NCBI GenBank assembly: GCA_030054735.1 | Contig: JASGVX010000063.1 | Location: forward strand, 1-48,854 | Reading direction: 5' to 3' | DNA length: 48,854 bases | Origin: Methanobacteriota archaeon | GTDB taxonomy: Archaea > Halobacteriota > Methanosarcinia > Methanosarcinales > Methanosarcinaceae | Shown: positions 1 to 7,577 of the stretch, piece after piece | Layout: the number at the start of each line of letters is the position of its first letter | Position numbering within the stretch: position 1 is the stretch's first letter | The notes under the pieces: model-generated | Told to the model about the DNA's origin: nothing | The model's database searches: none | The model's input: the letters and a program-made list of their open reading frames with translations, nothing else | Program-made: the position numbers and the translations under genes

Positions 1-299
1 AAAGTGGGGACTACATGGAAAATGTCCTTCCCTGGAATCAAATACTTGCTTTTCAAAATTTTAAAAAATTTAGAGGATATCTTGGGAATCTTTTTGAATT
101 AAACCCTTCGATTGATTCATATTTCAAAAACCTTCAAGTTTCAATGGGATATATGCCTCAACTTGAAGGGAGGGAATGGGCTAAAACATTTGTATCGATA
201 AGCAATATTGCTACATTACTTACGGCACTTACGGCTTTTAAAGTTGGAAGACATGACCTGATAAGAGCACCTGGAGCTTTTAGAAAGTTGAATATCTGA
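1..299 (+). CDS. C-terminal part of an unidentified protein, cut by the window edge
   Basis: The reading frame is already open at the first base and runs to a stop at 297-299, so the ATG at 15 is probably internal and the real start lies outside the window. The visible 94 residues include a hydrophobic Ile/Thr/Ala/Leu-rich stretch (about residues 61-75) followed by a basic tail. I do not recognise the family. A degraded transposase C-terminus is possible, since such fragments are common in this window, but nothing diagnostic is visible. The next gene lies on the opposite strand, so this one ends convergently. Confidence 0.35.
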   Translation, partial: SGDYMENVLPWNQILAFQNFKKFRGYLGNLFELNPSIDSYFKNLQVSMGYMPQLEGREWAKTFVSISNIATLLTALTAFKVGRHDLIRAPGAFRKLNI

Positions 300-404
300 G
301 TGAGTAAAAGTAATTTTTTTAAAAAAAAGAGAGTTTAATGCGTTTAATTTAATTTTAAAGCATTAATAGTCAAATTGGCAAAGGCTCAATTACGAAAAAT
401 CCAC

Positions 405-677
405 TTAGAGCCCGTTATCATCCGCAAACTTGATAAGGGCTTCCCCAAGCATCCGGACATGAGCCGGGTTAAGATTGAAGCGGGACTTCTTCATACCCCC
501 TCGTTCTTTTGCCAACTCTACGTATTCTTTTTCATAACGTTCGCTGTGCGCAACAGAGATGGTCATGTACCAACCACCACCCATCTTAATTTCCAGATAA
601 CCGTCTCCACTGCTGACTCCTTCATTCTCCTCTACTGGCCCTTCAATGCTTTTCTCAGTAACCTTTCTTGTTGCCAT
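405..677 (-). CDS. Small conserved hypothetical protein (90 aa)
   Basis: The 90-residue protein has an acidic Glu/Gly-rich N-terminus, then a compact region with a Gly-Gly-Gly-Trp-Tyr-Met segment (about residues 33-38), and a C-terminal stretch resembling an amphipathic helix (Met-Leu-Gly-Glu-Ala-Leu). No cysteines, signal peptide or membrane segment are seen. A purine-rich GAGGTTAGAG precedes the ATG and an archaeal TATA-like TTTATATTC lies about 50 bp upstream (near 725-735), which supports expression as a single gene. It resembles small uncharacterised proteins of methanogens. Its function is unknown and I do not assign one. Confidence 0.6.
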   Translation of the reverse strand: MATRKVTEKSIEGPVEENEGVSSGDGYLEIKMGGGWYMTISVAHSERYEKEYVELAKERGGMKKSRFNLNPAHVRMLGEALIKFADDNGL

Positions 678-843
678 GCTCTAACCTCATGAATTCTGTA
701 TTTGTGCTAAAATCCGATAATTCGAATATAAATCTGTTAAACTTGCTTATGCCTCTAGTGGTATAATAAGAGACTCAATACTTTATATACCAGAGGCATA
801 AGGGAGAGCATAAAGCCTCCTGTTCGCTCATGAATCATCATTC

Positions 844-1566
844 TTAGCCTTTTAACCCTCGGGTCATCACTTCCAGAGGGACCGATCCTGCGTGTATTGC
901 AGTTGCTGCCAGGGCGCCCTTTATACCAAGACTGTCAAGAGCAAAGAGGTCCTCCATACCCCGGACTCCTCCTGCAAGCAAAACGTTGTGTACTGAGCTC
1001 TCAGACAGTTTATGCAGAAAATCGTGGTCAAACCCGGAAGCTGTACCGACCCTGTCAAGATCGAGGAAAATCAGGTCTTTTAGGGGAAGCCCGTTAAGAA
1101 GTTTTACGATTTCAAATGGGTCTTCAGGGATCTCTGGGTCCTGTTTTAGAATTTTTCCATGTTTCACATCAATACTGATACTTATGCGCCCCGGATTTCT
1201 TGTGGCTGATTCCTTGATTACTGCAAGCGTGCCGGTCTCCGTGCCTATAACTGCAGTCCCTGCAATAGAAAGGGCTTTGTCTACGTCTTTTAGAGAGGAT
1301 GCTCCAAAATCAAGCATTGTATCCACCTTTAAACTTAGCTCCCGGATAAGCTCCACATTAATGTCGAGAGGACCTTTGCCCTGCAGGGCATTAAGGTCGG
1401 CAATGTAAACTTCTCCAGGGTGTAAAAATTCAACTATTTCCAGAGGATTTGAGGTCTTGCATACGGAGCTTGAATCCGAAACAGGGCGGTAATTTTCCCT
1501 TATCCCGCCTTTTGCAAGAACCACGCTACGATTGAATATATCCATTACAAAGACCAGTCGGAACAT
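844..1566 (-). CDS. HisA-like (beta/alpha)8 isomerase-family protein
   Basis: The 240-residue protein is about the length of HisA (ProFAR isomerase). It keeps an aspartate at the end of the first strand (Asp9 in FVMDIFN) and one in the middle of the barrel (Asp133 in ISIDVKHG), at the places of HisA's two catalytic acids. A C-terminal Gly-Gly-rich phosphate-binding loop is also present (LLAGGVRGMEDL). The phosphate-binding and substrate regions otherwise differ from true HisA, so it is best called a HisA-related protein; such paralogues occur in methanogens. It is divergent from mfnB across a 338-bp region filled with a 14-bp tandem repeat, which may mean shared regulation. No strong ribosome-binding site is seen before the chosen ATG; Met8 is an alternative start. 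The substrate is unknown. Confidence 0.75.
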   Translation of the reverse strand: MFRLVFVMDIFNRSVVLAKGGIRENYRPVSDSSSVCKTSNPLEIVEFLHPGEVYIADLNALQGKGPLDINVELIRELSLKVDTMLDFGASSLKDVDKALSIAGTAVIGTETGTLAVIKESATRNPGRISISIDVKHGKILKQDPEIPEDPFEIVKLLNGLPLKDLIFLDLDRVGTASGFDHDFLHKLSESSVHNVLLAGGVRGMEDLFALDSLGIKGALAATAIHAGSVPLEVMTRGLKG

Positions 1567-1630
1567 ACTTATTTGATAGTTGCATCATCCTATAAAAAAA
1601 TATAAAATAAACATTATTGTATAATAATGA

Positions 1631-1862
1631 AGAGTATATTTTAAGAGTATATTATAAAAGTATAATTACAAGAGTATAATTATAAGAGTATAATTATAAG
1701 AGTATAATCATAAGAGTATAATTATAAGAGTATAATCATAAGAGTATAATTATAAGAGTATAATTATAAGAGTATAATTATAAGAGTATAATTATAAGAG
1801 TATAATTACAAGAGTATAATTACAAGAGTATAATTATACAAATATATTATAAAAGTATAATT
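1631..1862. repeat. 14-bp tandem repeat array between divergent genes
   Basis: The sequence AGAGTATAAT recurs exactly every 14 bp at twelve consecutive positions from 1671 to 1825. Degenerate units flank the array (about 1631, 1644, 1658 and 1853). The unit is AGAGTATAATTATA with single T-to-C changes in some copies. The array fills most of the gap between the HisA-like gene and mfnB, so it lies in the promoter region of both. Each unit carries a TATA-like core. Copy number may vary between strains; an effect on expression is only inferred. Confidence 0.9.
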
Positions 1863-1904
1863 ATAAATATATATTATAATACTTCGTTTGACTAGAGGCT
1901 TTCT

Positions 1905-2609
1905 ATGAAACTGCTTGTGAGTCCAATAAATAGAGAGGAGGCGATCATCGCTTCTGAAGGTGGCGCAGACATTGTGGATGTCAAAAACCCTAAGGAAGGT
2001 TCCCTTGGAGCCAACTTCCCCTGGGTAATCAGAGAGGTTAAAGCGGTTGTGAACGGCAGGCAGCCGATAAGCGCAACAATTGGAGATTTAAATTATAAAC
2101 CCGGAACTGCCGCCCTTGCAGCCCTTGGAGCAGCAGTTGCAGGAGCAGATTATATAAAAGTAGGTCTTTTCGATATCCAGACCGAAACACAGGCCTTTGA
2201 GATGCTTACAAAGATTACAAGGGCCGTAAAAGACTATGACCCGTCAAAAAAGGTTGTTGCCTCAGGTTATTCGGACTATAAACGCATTAATTCGATTTCT
2301 CCTTTTTTACTTCCCGCAGTTGCCGCAGAAGCAGGGGTAGATGTAGTCATGGTAGATACAGGCATCAAGGATGGAAAATCTACTTTTGAATTCATGAATG
2401 AAAAGGAGCTAAAAGAATTTACCGATCTTGCTCACAAACATGGACTTGAGAATGCAATTGCCGGTTCCCTGAAATTCGAGGACCTCCCTGTACTGGAAAA
2501 GATAGGCCCAGATATAATTGGCGTCCGGGGTATGGTCTGTGGTGGAGACCGAAAAGCTGCGATCAGGCAGGAGCTTGTAGAAAAACTCGTAGCTGAGTGC
2601 CAGACCTGA
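1905..2609 (+). CDS. mfnB: (5-formylfuran-3-yl)methyl phosphate synthase MfnB
   Basis: The enzyme condenses two molecules of glyceraldehyde 3-phosphate to 4-(hydroxymethyl)-2-furancarboxaldehyde phosphate, the first committed step of methanofuran synthesis in methanogens. The 234-residue protein aligns over its full length with the DUF556/MfnB family. The catalytic residues sit at the same numbers as in the Methanocaldococcus enzyme MJ1099: Lys27 (VDVKNPKEG, Schiff base), Lys85 (YIKVGLF), Asp151 and Lys155 (VDTGIK). The start codon is preceded by a GAGG motif about 8 bases upstream. The gene is divergent from a HisA-like barrel protein; the 14-bp repeat array lies upstream. The enzyme is cytoplasmic. 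The family assignment is firm. Confidence 0.96.
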   Translation: MKLLVSPINREEAIIASEGGADIVDVKNPKEGSLGANFPWVIREVKAVVNGRQPISATIGDLNYKPGTAALAALGAAVAGADYIKVGLFDIQTETQAFEMLTKITRAVKDYDPSKKVVASGYSDYKRINSISPFLLPAVAAEAGVDVVMVDTGIKDGKSTFEFMNEKELKEFTDLAHKHGLENAIAGSLKFEDLPVLEKIGPDIIGVRGMVCGGDRKAAIRQELVEKLVAECQT

Positions 2610-2716
2610 AAAACTGCGAACCAGTAGATAATACAAAATATAGCTAATCTGTTCTGGTCTGCCTTTCAGGCATCTCAGCCAAAAAATAATTATACTTTAC
2701 ATACTTTTCTAATTTA

Positions 2717-3256
2717 ATGTTTATTTTTGGGCATATAGGTATAACTCTGGGGATTTTCTATTTACTGAGCCGTATATTTCCGGAAAAGGATATTCCGTTA
2801 GACTTAAAATTGATTGCTTTTGGAGCACTCCTTCCAGACATTATTGACAAACCCCTTGGCAGGATAATACTTGCTGAAACCATAGGAAGCGGGAGGATTT
2901 TTGCTCATACCCTTATCTTCGCAATCCTGCTGGGACTGGCTGCATATTACATCTTCCACAAAAAAGGCTGGAAGGCTCCCCTTATTGTTGCAGGCGCTTC
3001 ATTCTGTCACGTTATTGAGGACCAGATGTGGAACTCACCAGAAACCTTTCTCTGGCCTCTTTTCGGATGGGAATTCCCAAGAGACACGCTTTCCGGTGGT
3101 TTCATCAAGTACTTCATGCAGATTCTGAACAATTCGTTCAATCCGGCCCATACAGGCGTATTTATTTCGGAAATAATCGGATTAGGGATAATTCTCCTGT
3201 TTGCTTGCAGCCGTATCAGGTCAAAAATGAAGGAAAATCACAGAACCGCCTCCTGA
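2717..3256 (+). CDS. Membrane-bound metal-dependent hydrolase-like protein (YdjM/DUF457 type)
   Basis: The protein has 179 residues with several hydrophobic segments: the N-terminus (about 7-18), the middle (about 62-78) and the C-terminus (about 150-165). Conserved polar residues lie between them: an early His (FGHIGIT), Leu-Leu-Pro-Asp (residues about 38-41), His-Thr near 64, and His-Val-Ile-Glu-Asp near 98-102. This pattern of His and Asp at membrane edges is typical of the YdjM/DUF457 family of inner-membrane proteins annotated as metal-dependent hydrolases; their substrates are mostly unknown. No convincing ribosome-binding site is visible before the ATG. It lies 107 bp after mfnB on the same strand, but there is no sign it belongs to the same pathway. 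Confidence 0.65.
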   Translation: MFIFGHIGITLGIFYLLSRIFPEKDIPLDLKLIAFGALLPDIIDKPLGRIILAETIGSGRIFAHTLIFAILLGLAAYYIFHKKGWKAPLIVAGASFCHVIEDQMWNSPETFLWPLFGWEFPRDTLSGGFIKYFMQILNNSFNPAHTGVFISEIIGLGIILLFACSRIRSKMKENHRTAS

Positions 3257-3554
3257 TCAAAAATACTTCCCCCGGCCCCGAAATCCTTGTTTCACAATTC
3301 ATAGACAAATTAGTGCTCCAGCCAGTTTGACTGACTGGCCAAAAGAATAAAATAAAGTTAAAAAATATTCAAAAAGAATTAAAATTCTCCTTATGAATCT
3401 TAATACAGGGCTCCGGATAATTTTTATCTACCTGGTTATTTTCTTCTTTTCCTCATTTTTAGGGATTCACTGTGAACTAATAAATTAGTCCTTTTAAGCT
3501 CAGATCACATTAAAACTAATAAATTAATCCTCTCGAGCTCAGCTTACTGTTTAA

Positions 3555-3922
3555 CCATAAATTAGTCCTCCTTAGCGAGCAAAGCGAGTGAAAAGAACAT
3601 CGTGCTCCCGAGACAGAACTCAGGTAATATAGATTTAGAAACTTCACCATAAATTAGTCCTCTTGAGCGAGCGAAGCGAGTGAAAAGAACATCGTGCTCC
3701 AGAGACAGAAATCGGGTAATATAGATTTAAAAACTTCACCAAAAATTAGTCCTCCTGAGCGAGCGAAGCGAGTGAAAAGAACATCGTGCTCCAGAAACAG
3801 AAATCGGGTAATATAGATTTAGAAACTCCACCAAAAATTAGTCCTCTTGAGCGAGCGGAGTGAGCGAAAAGGACATCGTGCTCCCGAAGCGAAACTCGGG
3901 TAGCGAAACTCGGGCGGTGCAA
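3555..3922. repeat. Four tandem copies of a 92-bp repeat in a long gene-free stretch
   Basis: Units begin at 3555, 3647, 3739 and 3831, a spacing of exactly 92 bp. Each starts with CCAWAAATTAGTCCTC, continues through a GCGAGCGAAGCGAGTG block and an ACATCGTGCTCC block, and ends with AATATAGATTTA. The last unit diverges at its end, where a short 'CGAAACTCGGG' motif is itself doubled. Shorter 'AATTAGTCC' and 'AATTAATCC' copies precede the array at about 3480-3535. The rest of 3257-3987 holds no gene I can support. The array lies upstream of nob1 but it is unknown whether it is transcribed. Confidence 0.88.
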
Positions 3923-3987
3923 CTCTACGTACTCGGCAGACACGGCGGAGAGAGAATTATTATACCAAAAGAGAGAAGAGAAAGAAA

Positions 3988-4494
3988 ATGACCTCTTATA
4001 TAGCAGACTCAGCAGTCTTTATAATGGGAAATTGCAGCGTGGACAGTTCGCTGCTTATTACCGTCCCTTCGGTTGTGGACGAGTTAAAAAGCAGGGATTC
4101 CATTCTCCGTTTTGACCTTGCAAAAGAGGGAGGACTCAGGGTGGAATGGCCGGAACCAGAAATGTTAAAAGAGGTTCGGAAAAAAGCTGAACAGACCCGG
4201 GACTCAGAGGAACTTTCAAAAACAGACCTGGAAGTTCTTGCAAAAGCCCTTGAGCACAGGGAAACGGCTGTCCTGCTCACGGACGATTATGCAGTCCAGA
4301 ATGTCGCCGTGCAGCTCGGGATTCAGGTCAAACCGATTGCCCAGAAAAAAATAAAGGATATTCTAGTCTGGCAAAAACAATGTATTGGCTGTAAAAAAAC
4401 CTTTGAAAATGGGGATGAATGCCCTATTTGCGGTTCACCCCTGAAAAAAAAGAGAAAAAAAAGAATTGTAGACAAAAGTTATCAGGAAAGATGA
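3988..4494 (+). CDS. nob1: rRNA maturation endonuclease Nob1 (PIN domain plus zinc ribbon)
   Basis: Nob1 cuts the precursor of small-subunit rRNA at its 3' end during ribosome maturation. The 168-residue protein has an N-terminal PIN nuclease domain with the expected acidic active-site residues: Asp7 (IADSAVF), Glu32 (VVDELKS), Asp80 (SKTDLEVLA) and Asp99/Asp100 (LLTDDYA). After a linker comes a zinc ribbon with two Cys-X2-Cys knuckles (Cys132/135 and Cys145/148). It ends in a Lys/Arg-rich tail likely to contact RNA. Length and domain order match archaeal Nob1. The 92-bp repeat array precedes it. Confidence 0.93.
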   Translation: MTSYIADSAVFIMGNCSVDSSLLITVPSVVDELKSRDSILRFDLAKEGGLRVEWPEPEMLKEVRKKAEQTRDSEELSKTDLEVLAKALEHRETAVLLTDDYAVQNVAVQLGIQVKPIAQKKIKDILVWQKQCIGCKKTFENGDECPICGSPLKKKRKKRIVDKSYQER

Positions 4495-4659
4495 AGAAAA
4501 GGATATAACGCTTGACAATCTAATAATGTCTTCAACTGAGAAAAGATGCACATTAATTAATATTTTTCAGGCAGTAATTTCCAGGCAGTATTCATTAGAA
4601 GATCTGCATAATCGGCCGGAAAATACTGCCAGATAAAAAATTCAGGTGGGAATGGAGGT

Positions 4660-5274
4660 ATGAGGAATATAGAAGATCTCATTCAGAAAGCTGCTGAACT
4701 GCAGAATAACGGGCTTGGAATCGGCCAGATAGCCGATGAGCTTAATGTATCGAGAGAAACAGTTACATGGCTTTTAACCCGTTCGAAAAAAGAAGTCACA
4801 GCCCCCGCTCCAAAAGACATATCTGTAAACTGGAGCAGTATAGGAAAGAGCGCTACAAGGCTTCATTACATTTCGCTTGCACTCTGCGACATGGTACTTG
4901 AAACGCTGGAAAAGACAAACACCGAGGTGGACGTGGTAGTTGGCGTTGCAGCTAGCGGTATTCCCCTGGCGAGCATGATGGCAAATGAGCTTGGAGCAGA
5001 CTTTGCCCTTTACCATTCCCGTAAAGGACATGACGTAGTCCAGCCCGGCCAGAAAGGTACCATCAGCAGGAACTTCGGAAGCGTTGCAGGCAAAAACTGT
5101 GTAATCGTTGACGATGTAATTACCACAGGTTCAACCACTATAGAAGTAATTGAGCAGCTTCGCGAAATGGACGCAAAGCCCAGAGTAGTGGTGGTTCTTG
5201 TGGACAAAATAGGCGCAGATGCAATCGCCAATGTTCCTATCCAGTCCCTGGTAAAAATAGTTCGTGTGGACTGA
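4660..5274 (+). CDS. Orotate phosphoribosyltransferase-like transcriptional regulator (GfcR/PyrE-like)
   Basis: The protein has 204 residues with two parts. Residues about 18-41 form a helix-turn-helix ([19 protein letters not shown]). Residues about 60-204 form a type I phosphoribosyltransferase fold with the PRPP-binding motif [13 protein letters not shown] at about 148-160 and a [11 protein letters not shown] loop near 94-104. Proteins with this HTH-PRTase fusion are annotated as PyrE-like; in haloarchaea the homologue GfcR is a sugar-catabolism regulator, so a ligand-sensing DNA-binding role is more likely than orotate conversion. GGTGGGAATGGAGGT precedes the ATG. It appears monocistronic. 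Its target genes in this organism cannot be read from the sequence. Confidence 0.82.
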   Translation: MRNIEDLIQKAAELQNNGLGIGQIADELNVSRETVTWLLTRSKKEVTAPAPKDISVNWSSIGKSATRLHYISLALCDMVLETLEKTNTEVDVVVGVAASGIPLASMMANELGADFALYHSRKGHDVVQPGQKGTISRNFGSVAGKNCVIVDDVITTGSTTIEVIEQLREMDAKPRVVVVLVDKIGADAIANVPIQSLVKIVRVD

Positions 5275-5487
5275 AAATAGCTAAAGATAGAAGAGAAGTA
5301 AATATCTTTTTACATGGAACGCCTTTCAAAATGAAGGGTTTTCCAACTTACTTTTTGTTACACTTACTATGCTTCTTAATTTCTTTTTTCGTTTTTTCTA
5401 CCTGCTTCAGGTATTTTTAAATATCAGATCTCGTGAAAAATAAAGTCTCAATCCATAATCTTTACACTGATCAGGGTTCTTTGTCTC

Positions 5488-5648
5488 CTTAAAGAATAGT
5501 TGAAATATGACTTCAAGTTTTCACTTTGCTAATGGCTCTATAATTGCACTTCCCAATATCATTAATGATAATATGGGGTATAAGTGTTTGAAATTAAATT
5601 TTCATCATCTCTAAGCATTTTCATAATCATTGATTATTTTCCTTGAAT
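5488..5648. repeat. Dispersed ~160-bp repeat, copy 1
   Basis: This stretch matches 46275-46432 in inverted orientation. The two copies share near-identical blocks, including GAAATAT..ACTTCAAGTTTTCAC, GGCTCTATAATTGCACTTC, ATATGGGGTATAAGTGTTTG and AAATTAAATTTTCA. No coding capacity and no clear terminal inverted repeats are seen. An internal ATCATTAATGAT palindrome is present in this copy only. The copy lies in the 480-bp gap upstream of mre11, which otherwise holds no gene. Confidence 0.8.
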
Positions 5649-5756
5649 GTTCTGCCCTCACATTAATTTTCATATTCAACTGATCTCCATCCCGGTGGAA
5701 ACAACTTAAATACTAATATACAAATCCCTATAATGTAAAAACTAGAGACTGATATC

Positions 5757-7577
5757 ATGGACCGGGAAATAAGGATACTCCACACATCAGACACGCACCT
5801 TGGATACCGGCAGTACCACAGCGAGGTAAGGAGGCAAGACTTTTTTAAGGCTTTTGAAACTGTCATAAAAGATGCGGTTGACATGCAGGTTGATGCTGTA
5901 GTGCATGCGGGAGACCTTTTTGATTCAAGAAACCCGACCCTTGAAGACCTCCTTGAGACTATAAACATACTGTCCCGGTTGAAGATTGCAAAAATACCAT
6001 TTTTTGGAATTGTCGGGAACCACGAGAGCAAGCAGAATACCCAGTGGCTTGACCTCTTTGAAGAAATGGGGCTTGCGATAAGGCTCGGGAAAAAACCGCA
6101 GATGATAGGGGATCTGGCAATCTATGGAATTGACAGCGTCCCCAAGTCGAAAATTCCTCTTTACGATTACTCAGGTTTTGAAGTTCCGGAATCACTGCCG
6201 GAAAATTGCAGGAAACTGCTTGTAATGCACCAGATAGTACCGCCTTTCCCCTATCCGGATTGGGACTGTGCAGAGGTGCTTGAAAACCTGCCTTTTAAGG
6301 TTGATGCAATTCTCCTCGGAGACTACCACGAGTATGAAAAAATAAAAGTAGGAGAGACCTGGGCCACATACTCGGGCAGTACCGAACGCAACAGTGCATC
6401 AGAAAAAGATCCCCGTTCTTACAACATTATCACTCTTTCCGGAGATGGGCTGGAAATCAGCAGAAGGACAATCCCTACCCGCAACTTCCTGTTTCTTAAG
6501 GCAAAACTTGTCGGAGGAGAAAATCCATATGAGCAGATTTTTTCTGCCGTTTCCGAATATCTCGAAGAGATTCCGGAATCTGTGGTATTTCTTGAAATCT
6601 CGGGAGATTCAGGCTCGGTTCTCTCTTTCAGTGAAATCGAAGAATACCTGATGAGTAAAGGGGCAGTCATTTCAAGGGTCAAAGACGAGAGGGCAAAAGA
6701 GGGTCTCCCAAAGGAAGTTGTTAAAGTAGCATTTTCTGACCCTGAAAAGGCTGTTGCTGAAGAGGTCCGCAGGATAAGCTTAAACGAAGGCGGGCTGATA
6801 ATCGATGAGGTTATCCGGAACCCGGATCTGCCAAGGTCAAGGGTGGATGAAGAAACAGAGAACAGGCTTCTGGGGTTGATTGAAGCAATAGATTTCAAAG
6901 ACCCGGATTTCATGATTAAAATCCCTGTCAGCTCTGTTATATCTCCTGGCACTGCCAGTTCTGCCACAGTTGAAGAGCCTGAAAAAATCATGTCGGCAGG
7001 TGCGGCTGAACAGTTTGAAACTCCCGAACCTGCTGGGGAGACGGGGTTTGCGGCGGCAGTTGCCGGAAAATCTGATACCCTGATAGCCCCTGTGAGAATT
7101 CAAAGGTCTGAATCTCTTAATGAGCCTCTTGATAAGATTTTTGAAGCCTCTGACTCTATTCTTGAATCCCCTGGTCCGATTCCTCTCGAATCCCCTGGTC
7201 CAATTTCTGAAATTTCCGGAACTCCTGAAGAAGTCCAGCCCGGAAATAGTGGAGAAATCCAGCCTGAAGAAGATGGAGAAAGAGCTGCACCGGGTAAAGA
7301 TGCCGGAAATAAAACAGAAGCGCTAGCTGGGAAGATTTTTGGGTTTGGGGTAGAAGCCAGTCCAGAAACAGGGTCTGGTGGCAAAAACGAAAATCTTCCA
7401 GATGAAAAACTTCCGGATGAAAAAACTGCGGATGAAAAAACTGCGGATGAAAAACTCACTGACGAGAAATCTGCTCTGGCTCCGGATAAAGCCTCAAAAC
7501 CGGTAAAGCAGAGTCAGAAAAAAAGAAAAGAAAAACCTGCCGTTCCCAGACAGTATAACCTTGGTGATTACCTGTGA
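5757..7577 (+). CDS. mre11: DNA double-strand break repair nuclease Mre11
   Basis: Mre11 is the manganese-dependent nuclease of the Mre11-Rad50 complex that processes DNA double-strand ends. The first ~350 residues carry the calcineurin-like phosphoesterase motifs: Asp12/His14 (SDTHLGY), Asp53 (HAGDLFD), Asn88/His89 (GNHE), a His in MHQIVPP, and Asp/His in LLGDYHEYE. The protein has 606 residues, much longer than compact archaeal Mre11 (roughly 330-420). The extra ~200 C-terminal residues are low-complexity, Pro/Glu/Ser-rich and contain repeated Asp-Glu-Lys units near residues 545-570. The stop overlaps the rad50 start by four bases (GTGA), so the two are translationally coupled. The start is an ATG with a weak upstream GAGACTG. 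Confidence 0.95.
   Translation: MDREIRILHTSDTHLGYRQYHSEVRRQDFFKAFETVIKDAVDMQVDAVVHAGDLFDSRNPTLEDLLETINILSRLKIAKIPFFGIVGNHESKQNTQWLDLFEEMGLAIRLGKKPQMIGDLAIYGIDSVPKSKIPLYDYSGFEVPESLPENCRKLLVMHQIVPPFPYPDWDCAEVLENLPFKVDAILLGDYHEYEKIKVGETWATYSGSTERNSASEKDPRSYNIITLSGDGLEISRRTIPTRNFLFLKAKLVGGENPYEQIFSAVSEYLEEIPESVVFLEISGDSGSVLSFSEIEEYLMSKGAVISRVKDERAKEGLPKEVVKVAFSDPEKAVAEEVRRISLNEGGLIIDEVIRNPDLPRSRVDEETENRLLGLIEAIDFKDPDFMIKIPVSSVISPGTASSATVEEPEKIMSAGAAEQFETPEPAGETGFAAAVAGKSDTLIAPVRIQRSESLNEPLDKIFEASDSILESPGPIPLESPGPISEISGTPEEVQPGNSGEIQPEEDGERAAPGKDAGNKTEALAGKIFGFGVEASPETGSGGKNENLPDEKLPDEKTADEKTADEKLTDEKSALAPDKASKPVKQSQKKRKEKPAVPRQYNLGDYL

Noticed and set aside
1631-1862. Possible CRISPR array
   Set aside because: Units are contiguous 14-bp repeats with no spacers.
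3555-3922. Possible CRISPR array or protein-coding repeat
   Set aside because: The whole 92-bp unit is repeated, so there are no unique spacers, and no frame stays open across units with a start site.
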